Source of the DNA: Corbicula japonica
Taxonomy: Eukaryota; Mollusca; Bivalvia; Venerida; Cyrenidae
Length of the DNA: 64,000 nt
Reading direction: 5' to 3'
Assembly: GCA_038501625.1 (NCBI GenBank)
Contig: JAZAYU010000012.1
Location: 11,095,338 to 11,159,337 of the forward strand
Shown here one piece after another: positions 12,101 through 27,100 of this stretch. The position numbers and the translations under genes are program-made. The notes below the pieces were generated by a model. The model did not search any database and was not told the DNA's origin. It worked only from the letters and a program-made list of their open reading frames with translations. Each line of letters begins with the position of its first letter. Position 1 is the stretch's first letter.

Positions 12101-15100
12101 CAGTTGACGTCAATCCTTGAAATGACGTCAAAAAGTTGAGCAGACGACATTGATTATTATGCATGTCGCGTTAAAAATATCATTTTATTGTCAAAATGTG
12201 TAAGAAAAGCACTTGTTAGTTATGAGAAATTTAAAAATAGTTTTAAGTTCTTTCTAAAAATAGTAAAAACTAAAATGTCACAAAATATGACTGAAGGTAC
12301 CTTTTCCCGTGACGTGCCCCAAATAAGGTTTATTTAGTTAATCAGACTTATGCTTACTTTGCCTTTCACAGAAATATACTGAACAAAAATAAAAAGTATC
12401 CACTTTTTATGCTTGTTTTCTCATTAACATATTTTCATTAAATCAGGATCACTTGGAATGGCATTTTATAGGTTAATTTCATTTGTTTTTAAGTTAAATT
12501 GCTCATGAACATAATTTACCATCACAAGACCCGAGCAGCTGCTAATCGAATAACAACTGATAAAGGAATTAAAAACACTACATTTTTTATTTAAAGGGAG
12601 GTAATTGCAAATGGTTAGAATTTTTAGTGGTGTTTATTCAGGACTAGTTGTTTTACTTATGAATGTTTTGTGATTTTATTGACCACAAAAACTGGAGAAA
12701 TTGATTGTTATTGTAATAAATGTGATTTTTTTTTAAATCACTAACTTCTTCCTGAAACCCCTATTATAACAAATGGAAAGATAACTTAGTTGTGACTGCA
12801 GATTATCAAAAGCATTTCATTTTTTGCTATGACTACAGAAATGCAAATTTGTTCAAAGAAAGGAATTCGATTTTACGTTTTCTAATAATTCTTTTTTACA
12901 AAATTACATGTAGAAAAGTGTATATTTTTTATTTTTGCTGAGTATATATTATTAATGTATTCAATAATCAACATTAAAAAACATTCACTTTTTTAAATAC
13001 CATAAACAGACAAAATCTATAAAAAACTAGAAATGTGTCCATAGGACACGGATGCCCCCGCTATGCATGTTTGTCATGGTGAACATTTATAGCAAGTTAA
13101 TTGAAAATCTAATAAGTAATAACAAACTCACAGCCCAGACAAGAAAATTCTGGTTTTAGTAATAGTGACCTTGACCTTGGACCTACAGGCATGGGAATTG
13201 TACACAACACAACGCCTTGTCATAGTGAACATTTCTGCCAAATTATTTTGAAATCACTCTGTTAATAATGAAGTTATAGCTAGTACAAGAAATTTCTATT
13301 TTTTGTAACAGTGACCTTGACCTTGGACCTACAGGCATGAGTATTGTACACAACACATCGTCTTGATATAATAAACATTTATACCAAGTTATTTTAAAAT
13401 CCAATAAGAAATAACAAAGTTACAGAGCAGACAAGATTTTTATAACAAAATTTTATTTTTAGTAACAGTGACCTTGACCTTGGACCTACAGGCATGGGTG
13501 TTGTAGGTGACAAACCGCCTTGTCATGGTAAACATTTGTGCCAAGTTATTTTGAAATCCATCCATTCATAAGGAAGTTACAGCCCGGACAAGAAAATTCT
13601 ATTTTTAGTAACAGTGACCTTGACCTTGGACCTACAGGCATGGGTACTGTACGCGACACACCGTCTCGATATGGTGAACATTCATACCAAGTTATTTTAA
13701 AATCCAATAAGAAATAACAAAGTTACACAGCGGACACGATTTTTCCAACAAAATTCTATTTTTAGTAACAGTGACCTTGACCTTAGACCTACAGGCATGG
13801 GTGTTGTACGCGACACACCGCCTTGTCATGGTGAACATTTGTGCCAAGTGATTTTGAAATCCCTCCATTCATAAGGAAGTTACAGCCCGGACAAGAAAAT
13901 TCTATTTTTAGTAACAGTGACCTTGACCTTGGACCTACAGGCATGGGTACTGTACGCGACACACCGTCTTGATATGGTGGATATTTATACCAAGTTATTT
14001 TAAAATCCATTAAGAAATAACAAAGTTACAGAGCGGACAAGATTTTTCCAACAGAATTCTATTTTTAGTAACAGTGACCTTGACCTTGGACCTACAGGCA
14101 TGGGTGTTGTACGCGACACACCGCCTTGTCATGGTGAACATTTGTGCCAAGTTATTTTCAAATCCCTCTAATCATAAGGAAGTTACAGCCCGGACAAGAA
14201 AATGCTATTTTTAGTAACAGTGACCTTGACCTTGGACCTACGGGCATGGGTATTGTACGCGACACACCGTCTTGATATGGTGAACATTCATACCAAGTTA
14301 TTTTAAAATCCAATAAGAAATAACAAAGTTACAGAGCGGACACGATTTTCGAACATACACACACACTGACACACACACCCACCCACAGCCAGGGTGAACA
14401 CTATATGCCCTTCCGCCATTATATGGCGGGGGCATAAAAATCACATTTTTAATTTAATGGTCAGAAAAAAACTAATAAATCAAAAAGTAAACAGTGCAGA
14501 TCCTGATTAGATGGCACAGATGTGTTGGCTGATCTGGATCTACACTGTTTACCCATGTCATATAGGCATATATATGTTGAAGGGCTATACCTTCATCACT
14601 AGTTTTCTGGGCTTCCGTAGCAAAGCATATGTAGGGCTCATTCAGGGTGAACAGTGCCCACGACTTGGACCTGAAGTTGATCCCGTGGAAACATCCCAAG
14701 GTCAAGTTGTTACCCCTCAAGGTCAAGGTTCCTCCGAGGATCATACCCTCCTTGGGTAGCATGGTTGGTAGCATAGAGAACCTAGAACCTGTGATGTTAT
14801 TCAGAGCCTTCTGCCAGTGTCTGTGATGGCTCAACACGGACAACACTGAAATAAAACACACACTTTAATTATGATCCATGAAAATCATTTATATTTTACA
14901 AGCATAATCCCCACTAGACACAAAGTATGGTGTACTATCTTCATACTTAATTGTATATGAATCTCACAAACTTGCATCTATTATACAAGAATATCACACA
15001 CTTTGCATTACAGAAAAACTTTTAAAACTAGAATTATCACTGAAAGTGATTAAATACCCCCACATGTGTGCTTGATAATTAAACTGGGAATGCTTCGAAT

Positions 15101-18100
15101 CAATGGCATAATGTGCCCCACTTTCAATCAAAAGTGTTGTCTTCTCAGTAGCCACATATACAGCACGTTTCATCACAATATCTCATTCCTTCTAAAGTTA
15201 TTGAGCAGAAATGGTTTGAGTATGTTAGTAACCTTTAGTGACCTTTACCTAACTTTTAACAACTGTGTGCCAAAAATTGTTTATATATGTGAAGCTTTTC
15301 ATGAGAAATCATCCAGAAACATTTTTTCTATTTTTAGTAACAGTGAACAGTGACCTTGACCCCATCAGGCCCAATTTCAATACAAAGTTTCGTCTTCACA
15401 GACACTACCTATATAGCAATTTTCATCACAATATCTCATTCTGAACCAAAGTTATTGAGCATACAGTTTTTTTCTATTTTTAGTAACATTGACCTTGACC
15501 CCACAGGCCTTACTTTGAATCCCAAAAGTCATCTTCACAAAAACCACCAATACACCAAATTTTATTTAAGAATCTCATTCCAAGCTTTAGTTACTGAGTG
15601 GAAACAAAGTTTTGAAGTTTAAATAACAGTGACCTTGACCTTGAACCCACAGGCCCCAAAGTCAAACCTAACCTATATCTTGTTATGTTACATCTGCGAC
15701 CCAAAAAATAATTTAATCTATGAAGTATTTCATGAGTTATAGTCCAGAAACACATTTTCTTTTTTAAGTTACAGTGACCTTGACATTGACCCCACAGGCC
15801 CCAAGGTCGAGCTCGACCTGTATCTTCTGATATTACATCTATATACCAAAAAAGTATTAAATGTGTGAAGTGTTTCATGAGTTATCATCCAGAAACCATT
15901 TTTCTATTTTTAGTAATACTGACCTTGACACTGACCCCACCAGCCCCAAAGTCGAACTTGACCTTTATCTTGTGATGTTACATCTATTTACCAAACAAGG
16001 ATTAAATCTGTGAAGTGTTTCATGAGTTATCATCCGGAAACCATTTTTCTATTTTTAGTAACAGTGACCTTGACACTGGCCCCACCAGCCCCAAAATCGA
16101 ACTTGACCTGTATCTTATGATGTTACACGTGTGTACCAAAAATTATTTAAATCTGTCAAGCCCTTCATGAGTTATCATCCGGAAACGAAGAATCCGACCG
16201 ACCGACCGACCGACCGACCGACAGACCGACAAGCTCACTCCTATATACCCCCTCAAACTTCGTTTGTGGGGGTATAACAAGGTTATCGGTATCACAAATT
16301 AAGGAAAATCTTTTGCAAGTTTTAATCGCCGATACCCAGATCTAATTCATAAATACAGGTGCAGTTTAAAATCACTTTTGCAACAAGGTATTTCACAGCC
16401 TGGTTTTTATGGAGATTTAATTTATAAACTTAAAAAGATAAAAGGCAGTGTTAATTTCTCCCAGTTATTCGTAAAAACCATCTGTAAATTTAAAAAGAAA
16501 GGTTACCAACATGATATTTTACAGCGCTCTGCAGGCCTGGTGATTAACCCTTCTACAGTTGATCATTATGCTTACCTCTTTGGTTGCACGACGGTGGCAG
16601 GGGTTTATGAGTTTATGAAGGTTTATGGGGAAATCTTTTCTTAAAAGAACCTAGAAGCTAGATTTGTTTCTTTTATCCCTGTCATTGTGTTCTTGCTGAT
16701 TTTATTCCAGGAGCTCTGGTCTCGGCTTTGCAATGCTCTTAGCTTCTTATGTTTTATATGTTTGTGTGCATGCAACATTGTTAAGCCGATAAGTGGGTTG
16801 GAGTTTTTTTCACCAAGACAACTTGTACTTGTTTTGTGATATGAGAACCTGTTTGGGCAAGTGTGAGGTTGGTGCACCCTAGAACCTGGTTTAAACCCCC
16901 AGTGGCAATTTGATTTGCCACTGACTGTTCCAAGGCGGTAACCCCTCGGGTTCTCATTTTTGTTTATTGTTAGTGGTGTCTTTTTTGAAACTGATCATTT
17001 TTATTAACCATGCTCTCTCCCCCTCTCTTCTTCTTGACTGTGTGGGGAGGCTGTTTTTACTGAATGTGGCGATTCCTGATATGCATATTTCACCTTTTTA
17101 CATACATTATACAAGAATCTCATGAACTTGCACACATAGAAACAAGAAACTCACACAAATATATCATACAAGAATCTCACACACTAATATACATCATACA
17201 AGAATTTCACACACTCATATACATTATACAAGAATTTCAAACACTTGCATAGATCATACAAGAATTTCACACACTTGCATAGATCATACAAGAATCTCAC
17301 ACTTATACATCATTCAGTAATCTCATGCAAACATACATCATACAATAATCTCATACACACATACATCATACAATAATCTCATACACACATACATCATACA
17401 ATAAGCTTACACACTTACATACATCATACAATAATCTCATACACACATACATCATACAATAAGCTTACACACTTACATACATCATACAATAATCTCATAC
17501 ACACATACATCATACAAGAATCTCACACACTTACATACATTGTATAAGAATATCATACACTTGCAAACATGTATAAAATCTTGAACACTTACATACATCA
17601 TAATAATTATAAGAAACTCAAACAAAATTTAGATCAGAAATTTGACTCACAGGAATCTTCATCAGTGGACTTGTTTTTGTCCTGATGTTTCTGTCGAACA
17701 CCCCCTGGGATGGGTCCCATGGCCCCTAAAGCCCTCCTACTGCTTGTAAACTGCTGCAGTATAAACTCCTCAAGTTTAGAAACCATCTTGATGAGATCTG
17801 GAGTCGTGGATCGAGAGATCAACAGGTGAAACTTGTCCCATTTCAGGTCACCATGGGCAAACAACAGTGCTGTCCTATATTAAAATAAACTTACATTATT
17901 TACATTAACAAATGATAGTGCCTCTAGCTGGGAGCGAACCCGCACCATCACGGCGATAGCACCTAGACCTGCAATTCCTGTGATGCAACCAACTGAGCTA
18001 ACCAGGACAACCCCAAAAAAGGTTGATCAGATAGCCCTGATATACGTAACAATCACTGCATGACATCGGTAACAGGTTATTTTACTGGTAACAGTACTGA

Positions 18101-21100
18101 CTATATGTACGGGGAGACTTTTTACGGCCGCCACACTGCACAAATAGCGCTACTGTGAATTTCAAATGATAGTGCCTCTAGCTGGGAGCGAAGACAATCC
18201 CAAAACTAAGACCAACTTGATCATGAGAACACCATTTTAGATTTGCACAATTTTCTTTCCCAAAATAAAGACTCACATGTGTAATGTTTGAACGGTGAAA
18301 ATTACAGTTTTGTTTGGGGTTTGGGAAAATTACTGTTTTGTTTGGGGTTTGGGGTATCTAAATTTTAAGATCTGAATGTTCCTGCAACGATATATTGCAA
18401 TTTATAGTGGCGAAGAGTGTTGAAAATAAGGATTATAATAACCTTGTAGTTGCCAAGGGAGCATCAATCTTCTCTTGTGTTTTGTCAATCTTCCATTCAT
18501 CGCGGACACTAAGGTTCATATTGCTGAGTCGAGTCATCAGTACGCTGGATCCCATGTAGTCAATACGGCCTTCTATGGCTTCCAATAACATGGCCGCTTC
18601 ATGTAGAGGGTCAATACCCAACTTGGGGTCCTCACTACACTCAACTAGAAATGAAACAAGAATCATACAAAGATACTGTTAAATCATTGTTTTTACGCAG
18701 GTTTAATTTTCATGTATTTCGCCCTAGGGCAAGAGCGCAAAATTTAACCCCAGCAAATTAAACCATTTAACAGTGTTTATATACAGGAAAATACAGTTGG
18801 GCAAATTTATGCCCACGCAAGTTTTTCATTTACAGGTTTTGTGTGAAATTTCGTCCTTGCGAAAAAAATGATACTACAGTAATCAGTATTAACATATCAT
18901 TGTCACACTATCTCTTTACTTCAGATATGTTTTAACCCATTCCTTCATAGCCACACCTTTATTGCATAGGTGAACAGTGTAGATCCAGATCAGCCGGCAC
19001 ATGCGTGCCATCTGATCAGATGGCACGGATCCTGATCAGATGGCATGGATGTGCTGGCTGATCTGGATCAACACTTGTCGCACATGCGTAAAAATGCATA
19101 TATATGGAGGAAAGGGTTATCACATGCCAACAGTTTAGATCCAGATCAGCTTGCACTTGCATGCCATCTAATCAGCACCTACACTGCCTGCTTTATTGTC
19201 AGAAATAAGCAAATAAATCAAAAAGTAAACACTGTAGATAAAGACCAGATTGCAGGGAAAAATTTGTGAGAGTTCAACTTATGATTTTGCAATTGCCAGA
19301 GCTGAAAATCTGCAAGAATAATTGCAAAACAAGGCTATCATAATTTGGAACACAATTCATTAATTTGTGCCAGATAGAAATGGGAAGTAACTGACTTGAA
19401 CTTCAATCTCTGTTGAAAAAAGAAATGTTAAGTACTTCTTAAGTTATTGAGTTATTAAGATATTGAACAAATAAAAAAAATGTTACAATACTTACAGTAT
19501 GTGGATATTCCTTGGATGTCAACATTGCCACCTATGACCCCTCCCCGGCTGTCCAGGTGCGAGCCTCCAAGTCCAGCAGAGATCCTCAGATCCTTGTGTC
19601 CTGTACTGTCAATGGACAATCTGCCCTGGCTCTTGATCTCTTGCAGATTCCAGCTATAAAAAAAAAAATTTTCTAATCCAGCATCATATGGTTACACTAT
19701 ACATTTTCGTTTTATTTCTTCATTTCCCTTTCACTGTTTTAAAATTATTTTCCGCCATTTTACGTTAGACGTTGACGTTTACGTTGATTCTAGCGCCAGT
19801 TAACGTCATTGTATTTGGCGCGCTGACGTCAACGTCTGACGTTACTTCCGTTTATACATTTTACCTGATGAAGGCGTTCATGCCGAAACGTTGTATAATA
19901 AACATTTAGTAAACATGTAAAAATAATTCCGTGTGTGGTGTTGTTTACTTCCATAAGATTCCAGCTATCGAAGACATATTTTAACGTATTTATTTAACAT
20001 AAGACAGGAGAATTTACATATTTGCATTAGAAAGGCATGCCTGTACATGATCTTGGGAGAACATTATCTTATTTATCAGTAAACTGACTAATCTCCGACC
20101 TTTTATAATGATTTCGATAATGCAATGTTAAACAAGCATGTTTTGAACAGTGAAATGCCGCAACATGTTCAAATGCTTTTACACAGAAAAGTTACATAAA
20201 AATCCAATTTTATTTTACTTAAACAGCAGGCTTGAATGAGTTTATAACTGTAGTTAAGCCCAACACACATACAAAACATGAAGATAATCTATTTAATATT
20301 TTGTGATTCACAGACTAATCGTCATGCCACCTAGGTGACTATTAAAAAATTGTTATGCTAACATTTTTAAAAACATATTAAATTAAGACCAGGTTATTCA
20401 TTTTCAGTTTACATATTCCTTTACTCAATCAATGGCTTATATCTGTGCAACCAGTTATTAAAAACTTCAATTTCATGTGTAAAAACCATTTTTCATCATA
20501 AATATGAAAATCGTTGCCGGCTTAATGTGACAAGAAAAATACCGCTATTGCCATTTAGCGGAGGTTGTACACAAATATGCCACTATTACGATTAAAATAT
20601 TGAAAAAATCATCATACAATGTGTTGCCCATGACGTTACTCATGTTGACATTGACCTCTAGCTGCTTCAGATTAACAGCGTACAGGACCAGGGTCTGCCA
20701 GCCGGCGGTCTTGCGCTCACTACCCACCCTGGTTGACGAGCTGGGAGTACTCTGGGGCTGACTGTTACGCCGAGCTGTAGAAACATGGGACTTAAGCCTG
20801 GTGCCTGGTGTGGGATAGTGGAAGTCGGGACTGTGGTAGGTATCAACTGGGGACTGTGGAACTGAGGACCCTATAATAAATAGTCAACATCATATAAATT
20901 AGGGCTCTATAATAAATAGTCAACATTAAATAAATATTAGTTTGTCTAATTGTGAAGATATCATGATTGTCAATATTATTCATTGATGTTCTTTTTTTCA
21001 TGAAGGCCATGATAAAATTCCTTGAATTTCATTCCTAACACTGTTTTTGAAAGATGCGTGGATACAATTTATTTGCATAAAAACTTTTGTAGTTTCTGTT

Positions 21101-24100
21101 ATGCTCCATTTTATATGTTTACATGTTCCTAGTTTTGGCCACATGAAATATAAAAAACTCTCGCAAATGTAATTTAAATCCAAACTGGAATAAAAATAAT
21201 GGAATTAGATTTATAATGGCCTTAGTTAGCAAAGAATATTAAAATGGAAACAGTTTACAGAAATACATTTTTTGAATTTCCTTACAAAATGATAACAGAA
21301 ATGAACAAAACAATAACAGAAAACAAACTTCATATGCTCTGTATAAAACAATACAATAAAATACAATTTTCAGTAATCAAACATCTATACTCTATTATTA
21401 AATTCATTGTTCTATGCTTTGAACATTTGAAAAAAAAATCGCGATTCTTGTTTACATGTTGACCACTGGCCATAAAAAAAGTATCATATATGTTTTACTC
21501 TAGTATATTTTCATAGTAGTAAGAAAAAGGATTGACTTAAATTTTATTGCAACATATTGATACATAAACAAAATTGGTAAACAAAAAAGGGTCACATAAA
21601 TATGACAGGTAAGTATGACAAAGTAAACTTGGGCTTGTGTATAATGATTCAAAGGTTAAATGGGTTGAAAAATATGAAACTGGTTTAAAATGCAAAGCAA
21701 AACAGTGTTATAGGCTATAACTAGGTTACAGTCATTGGAGGTTTTCCTATATCATGCAAGCATTTTCTTTCTATCAAAAACACTAATCAGGGCATTCCAG
21801 TTTACCACAGGTTCCAATGAAGCAAGAAACCAATTCTCATTTATATTAACCCTTTTTCTCCAAATATACAGGTTTTATACCATGTGCAAGCAGTGTAGAT
21901 CCAGATTATCTGGAACATTCATGCCATCTGATCTGGATCTACATTGGTCCTGTCTTGGACGGAAATAACCGAATGAATTTAAAAGTGAACAGTGTACATC
22001 ATCATGATCAGGCAACATGCATGTGCTGGCTGATCTGGATCTACACTGTTTGCCCATAGGATAACATGGACATAAAATATCCCACAGAGTAAATGTTTAA
22101 CAGCTATCCAGGCAATGCATAACAGTGTGAATTTTATAATTTGAAGAAAAAAAGTTTCGAATTAAAGATGGACAATCAGTTTTTTTCCACAACCAGATAT
22201 TTATGCAGCGTAAAGTGCAAATAATTGTGTCAGTTTAACCATTTCCTCCATAGACACATCTTTATTACATCTGGCACATATGTGCCGTCTGATCAGGACC
22301 TAAACTGTTTGCTTTTTTATTCATTAGTTTATTTCTGACCAAAATGCAACCAGTGCAGATCCTGATCAGATGGCATGGATGTGCCGGCTGATCTATAGAT
22401 CTACACTGGTCGCACATGCGTAAAAATGGGCATATATGGAGGGAAGGGTTAAACAAACCACATGTTTCTGGGTAGCGTTATCAAGGTTTCAGCATATATC
22501 AAATACCAAAATCAATTAACTTTAAAAAGTTTGAATGGTTATTTGAAAACTGGACTATCAATTTTCTGATAGGCTGTTTTAAATAGCAGTGGTTAGATTA
22601 CATAATTTGAAGCAGTATTAAAGTGCATTACTTTAGAAGAAAAACAGAACAGATTTGAAAAGCGTATATGGTATAAAACTGCACCATTCCAAAAAAAGAA
22701 ATATGATAATATCTATAGCCTAATACCAGAACAGCTAAAACAGATATATTTTTACAAAAATGCATTTCGTCACTGAGTATGCAAAACTATTTTAACTGTA
22801 TATAACTAAAGAAGGTAAAACAATAGTTATGCATATAAGTGACAATTTATAGTTTACGCATTTGTCAGTGACAACACACCTTTCCTATGTAACATCCTGG
22901 TGGCGAGTTCACTTTTGAGCTCGGCACTTATCTGAATTTTATTCTTGTCTCCGGACGAGCCCCTGCGGTGATGACCTCGCACAAAGTCAAGGTCACTGAG
23001 TGAGTGAGCATGCAGGGCTGGGGATGAGGTACAGGGATTGGTTGAGTAGGGGGGAACCAGGAACGCGTCCTGGTAGCCCCCGAGGGATGATGATGATGAG
23101 GATGCGCTTGACCCGCCTGAAATCACAACAGCAACAACAACTGAAAAACTCAACATCAACTGAAGCAAATTATTGCCAAGCAAACTGTAATAAACAAGTA
23201 AACAACACTAAAAAAAACTTTTAAAAAACAAGTAAACAAACAATAGTCATCTGACCCAACCTGTCAAAATGGTCGTTAATTTTAACAAGACAAGCTGTAT
23301 AAACATTTTACTCCATGGAAATAACAACTGTAACCATGAAGTAAAGTGTTAAGATACTGCAAGGTTTGAGCAATGACAAAAACATCAGTAATCTGAACAA
23401 CCTACTTACAGGATGGACTTGGTACTACAGGATTATCTACAATAGTTACATAGTATGTCCTGCAGGTTTTGTTTCATAGGATATACACTGATTCATAGGA
23501 CATACACAGTTTCATAGGAACTAAAGTGTCTCATAGGATGTAGTGTTTCATAGGATATACAGTTTTCATATGATATACACTAAGGGTTTCTCAGGAAATA
23601 TCATTGTAGACAGAAGTGGCATTCCTAGTTACAAGCAAAACTACAGATTATTATACAGTAGTAACACCCCTCATTAAGACCACCCTGAAATTAAGACAGG
23701 TTTGAGTGAATTGTGTGGATGATATTGTCTTGGCAACCATATGACAATAAATCCTTTCCTGTATCGGATAAATACAGTACGCAGACCCTGCAATCAATTT
23801 GAGAATCTAAATTCAGCTATCTTCCCTGTCATAAAAATCCAAACAAAATAAATCCTACCATGCCCACAAATAATAACCATCTCACACCATTATCATAAAT
23901 GTCATATTCACTCCTGCTCTTCTGATATTTCCTAGATCCAAGATCACAAAATCAAACCTGGAGACCAGTCTCATTTGAAACTCTTACTTGTGATTGGTCA
24001 GTTTGAAAACTGGGCTCAATTTCAAGAAATGTCAGACTGGTTTCCTACCTGGAAACCAAGTACATAAAACTATGATTAGGAGACCAGTCTCAAATCTCAA

Positions 24101-27100
24101 GCATCTGATTGGTGACTATGAGATTTGTCTCCTTTCAGTCAATCAGATGCTGGAGATTTGAGACTGGTCTTGGTTTTTAGTTTTATGATCTTTGGCCCAG
24201 TTTTATGATCATTGGTCCAGTTTTATGATGTTAGGCATGATTTTATGATCTTTGGTCCAGTTTTATGATGTTTAGCCTGGTTTTATGATCTTTGGACCAG
24301 GAAGAGATCAGCATGGTTCCCCTTTCTAAGAACTTTGAGATCTCTTTTGCTGGAATATCATGGTAAAAGTTTGTCTGGATTATGTTGCATATTACGTGCA
24401 CTTGCATATCAGTAATATCCATATAAACTGAGTTCTTTATATTACAGAAGCTGGTCCATAGAGATGTGGTAAAACTGATGTACTTGTTGAGGCCAAGAAA
24501 GACCAACATAGGATTTTTACCATTTACACCACTGAAAGGCCTTTCATCACATGGATGACCAGTTTAATTCAAGATCAGCGGGCACAACCATGCCATCTGA
24601 TTTGAATCTAAACTGTTTACTTCTTGGTCAGAAACAGCCTAATGAATCTGAAAGCCAACAGTGTAGATCCTTATCAGACTGAACAGATGTGCCAGCTGTT
24701 GTGGATCTACACTGATCACCAATGAAAAGACTTATCTCATAAAGGATTACAATGTTTTAAACTAGTGTTCAATTTTTTTTCTGCATTGAAACCCCATTTC
24801 CCCCGTTACACTCTCAACACACCCCTCCCCCCACCAACATCTTAAAGAAACCAACAATTAAACCCAACAACAAAACAATTATTGTACATCAGCTTTACAA
24901 CATAATATGACTTATTAATTAACCTTTTTCACCTTATATATGGGTTTTATTGCATATGCAAACAGAGTAAATCCAGATCAGCCGGCAAATCTGTGCCATC
25001 TGATCAGGAACTAGACCGTTCAACTTTTTTGTGCTTCAAAATACTCTTTAAAAATTGTTACATTGATGTGCATTGTTAAGAACAGATGGAAATGACTGAT
25101 CTGTTTTGTCCTGGGATATTGCAAGCCTTTACCTCTCCTAAAAAACACTTCTCTTTGTAATTTTAAGGTTGTGCCAAGATCATAATAAGACTTTTTTCTA
25201 GATGAACCTTCAAATAAGAGGTCAATTTTTCATATCTATAAATAATTCAACTATATTTGAGATTTTATGGCATCAAGAACAAAATATTCTTATTTTATCA
25301 TGAAACTAAAAACATTTTTAAATAAACATTGTCTCTCATATGTGGCGCTTCACAGGAAAACATGTCCTCATAAAATGATGTTATTCTTTGAAATGATGCC
25401 ATAAAGTTCAGCAGATGACATTGATGATTATAAATGTACATTCTGCAGTATTGTCAAATTGTGTAACAATATCAATTATTAATTAATTGGGGTGCGACAC
25501 AGGAAAAGGTACCTTCGGACAGTTGACATCAATCTTTGAAATGACGTAATAAATTTGAGCAGACGACATTATTTATTATGCATTTTGCGGTATAAATACC
25601 ATCTTATTGTCGAAATATATAATAAAATCACATTTTAGTAATAAAATATTGATTTATATTAGTAAGTTCTTTCTAAATTTAGTAAAAACTAAAATATCAC
25701 TAAAATGAACGGAGGTATCTTTTCCCGTAACATGCCCCAAAAGATAATTGTAAGTTCTTCCAAATAAAGTAACAACTTAAATGTCAAACACTAAATAACC
25801 AAAGACCCCTTTTTCCTGTGATGCGCCCAAGATCAATATAAATTTAAACTGATTTACATTTTGAATAAGTGACGGTAGGCAAACAAAATATCTAGCTTTA
25901 ATAAATCAAACACTGAATCACACCATAGCAAATAATGAAAAACCACAACAATTAGTATCACTTAAGTCTTTGGATAATACACTCAAAAAATTAATTAAAG
26001 GTCAACAGTAAAAATCTGTATTCCTTACAAATACAATGTGTTCATGAAATCAGTGTTAGAATAAAATCTTGAATCTTTCAAATTAAAGTGTTAATGCTTC
26101 ACTTGAGATTGTAGCAAGAACTTTTCAATGTATTATTTGTAGCCGTTTAACACAGACTTTGTGTGACCATTTATTAATTGTCTAGAATCTATATTAAAGC
26201 AGCTACCATATTCACAGTTTGACAAAGACAACATGAAAAAGTTTGAAAAACTAGATTTTGTGAATTATTTGCTACCTTCTTCTTCGAGCCAGCTCTCATC
26301 TCCCAGGAACAAACGTCGAGCCAGGTTACGTCGGTACCAAGCTTTTGGAAATGAGAGAATTTCCGACAATCTTCTCATATCATACTTGAAAGCTGCTGTA
26401 CCTATGTCACATACGGCTGTAAAATAAGGTCAACAACTACTGTTAAGACTTGTGAAATTACCACTGCAGTTTAACCCTTTCCTCTCTATATACAGTCGTG
26501 TGGGGTAAGTCTGCGCATTGCCCAACTCTGCGCATCTGCTTTGCATATTAACAAAAACACTGATGTCACAAGAATAGCCTGCTAGTTTGGATTTATGTCA
26601 AGAAACATAGAAACTTTTGAACAATCTGATGGGTAAATCCTTCTAGAACTATCTGGTATGCAAATTTCTATGCTCTTTAATATGAAAAATCATTAAATAA
26701 ATATGATATATGACCCTCCTCACAATAATTTCCCTATTTCGACACTTCTGATCTTAATAAATGTTTGTTATTTAAACTGACCTTTCACTCAATATTTGTT
26801 TCAAAAGTTTGCAGCTTGGGAGAGTGGTACATTTTAATATAAACAGAAAAGTGACAGTCAAAATAGGCATGCGAGTTGGGCAACATTTTTGACATCATGT
26901 TAACATGTGGGTGATTTCAGTATGACATCATTTTAAACCCTCTTAAGCAAATTAATGCATATAAAAGACAACCAACCAATTCTTGAATGGATACACTTTC
27001 TATCTGTTAGGTACCTGTCTTTAGCTATTAAAGGTGTTAAACACCACTATTAAGCATTTATAATAGGTGCGCAGAGTTGCCCCACACAACCGTATGCTTT

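Noticed and set aside
16378..16644. Independent small gene
   Set aside because: The protein resembles the tail of a non-LTR retrotransposon polyprotein and its 3' UTR recurs at 41053-41245; it is a truncated element.
17930..18010. Functional tRNA gene on the minus strand
   Set aside because: A and B boxes are present but the acceptor and anticodon stems do not fold cleanly and the sequence continues into a SINE body.
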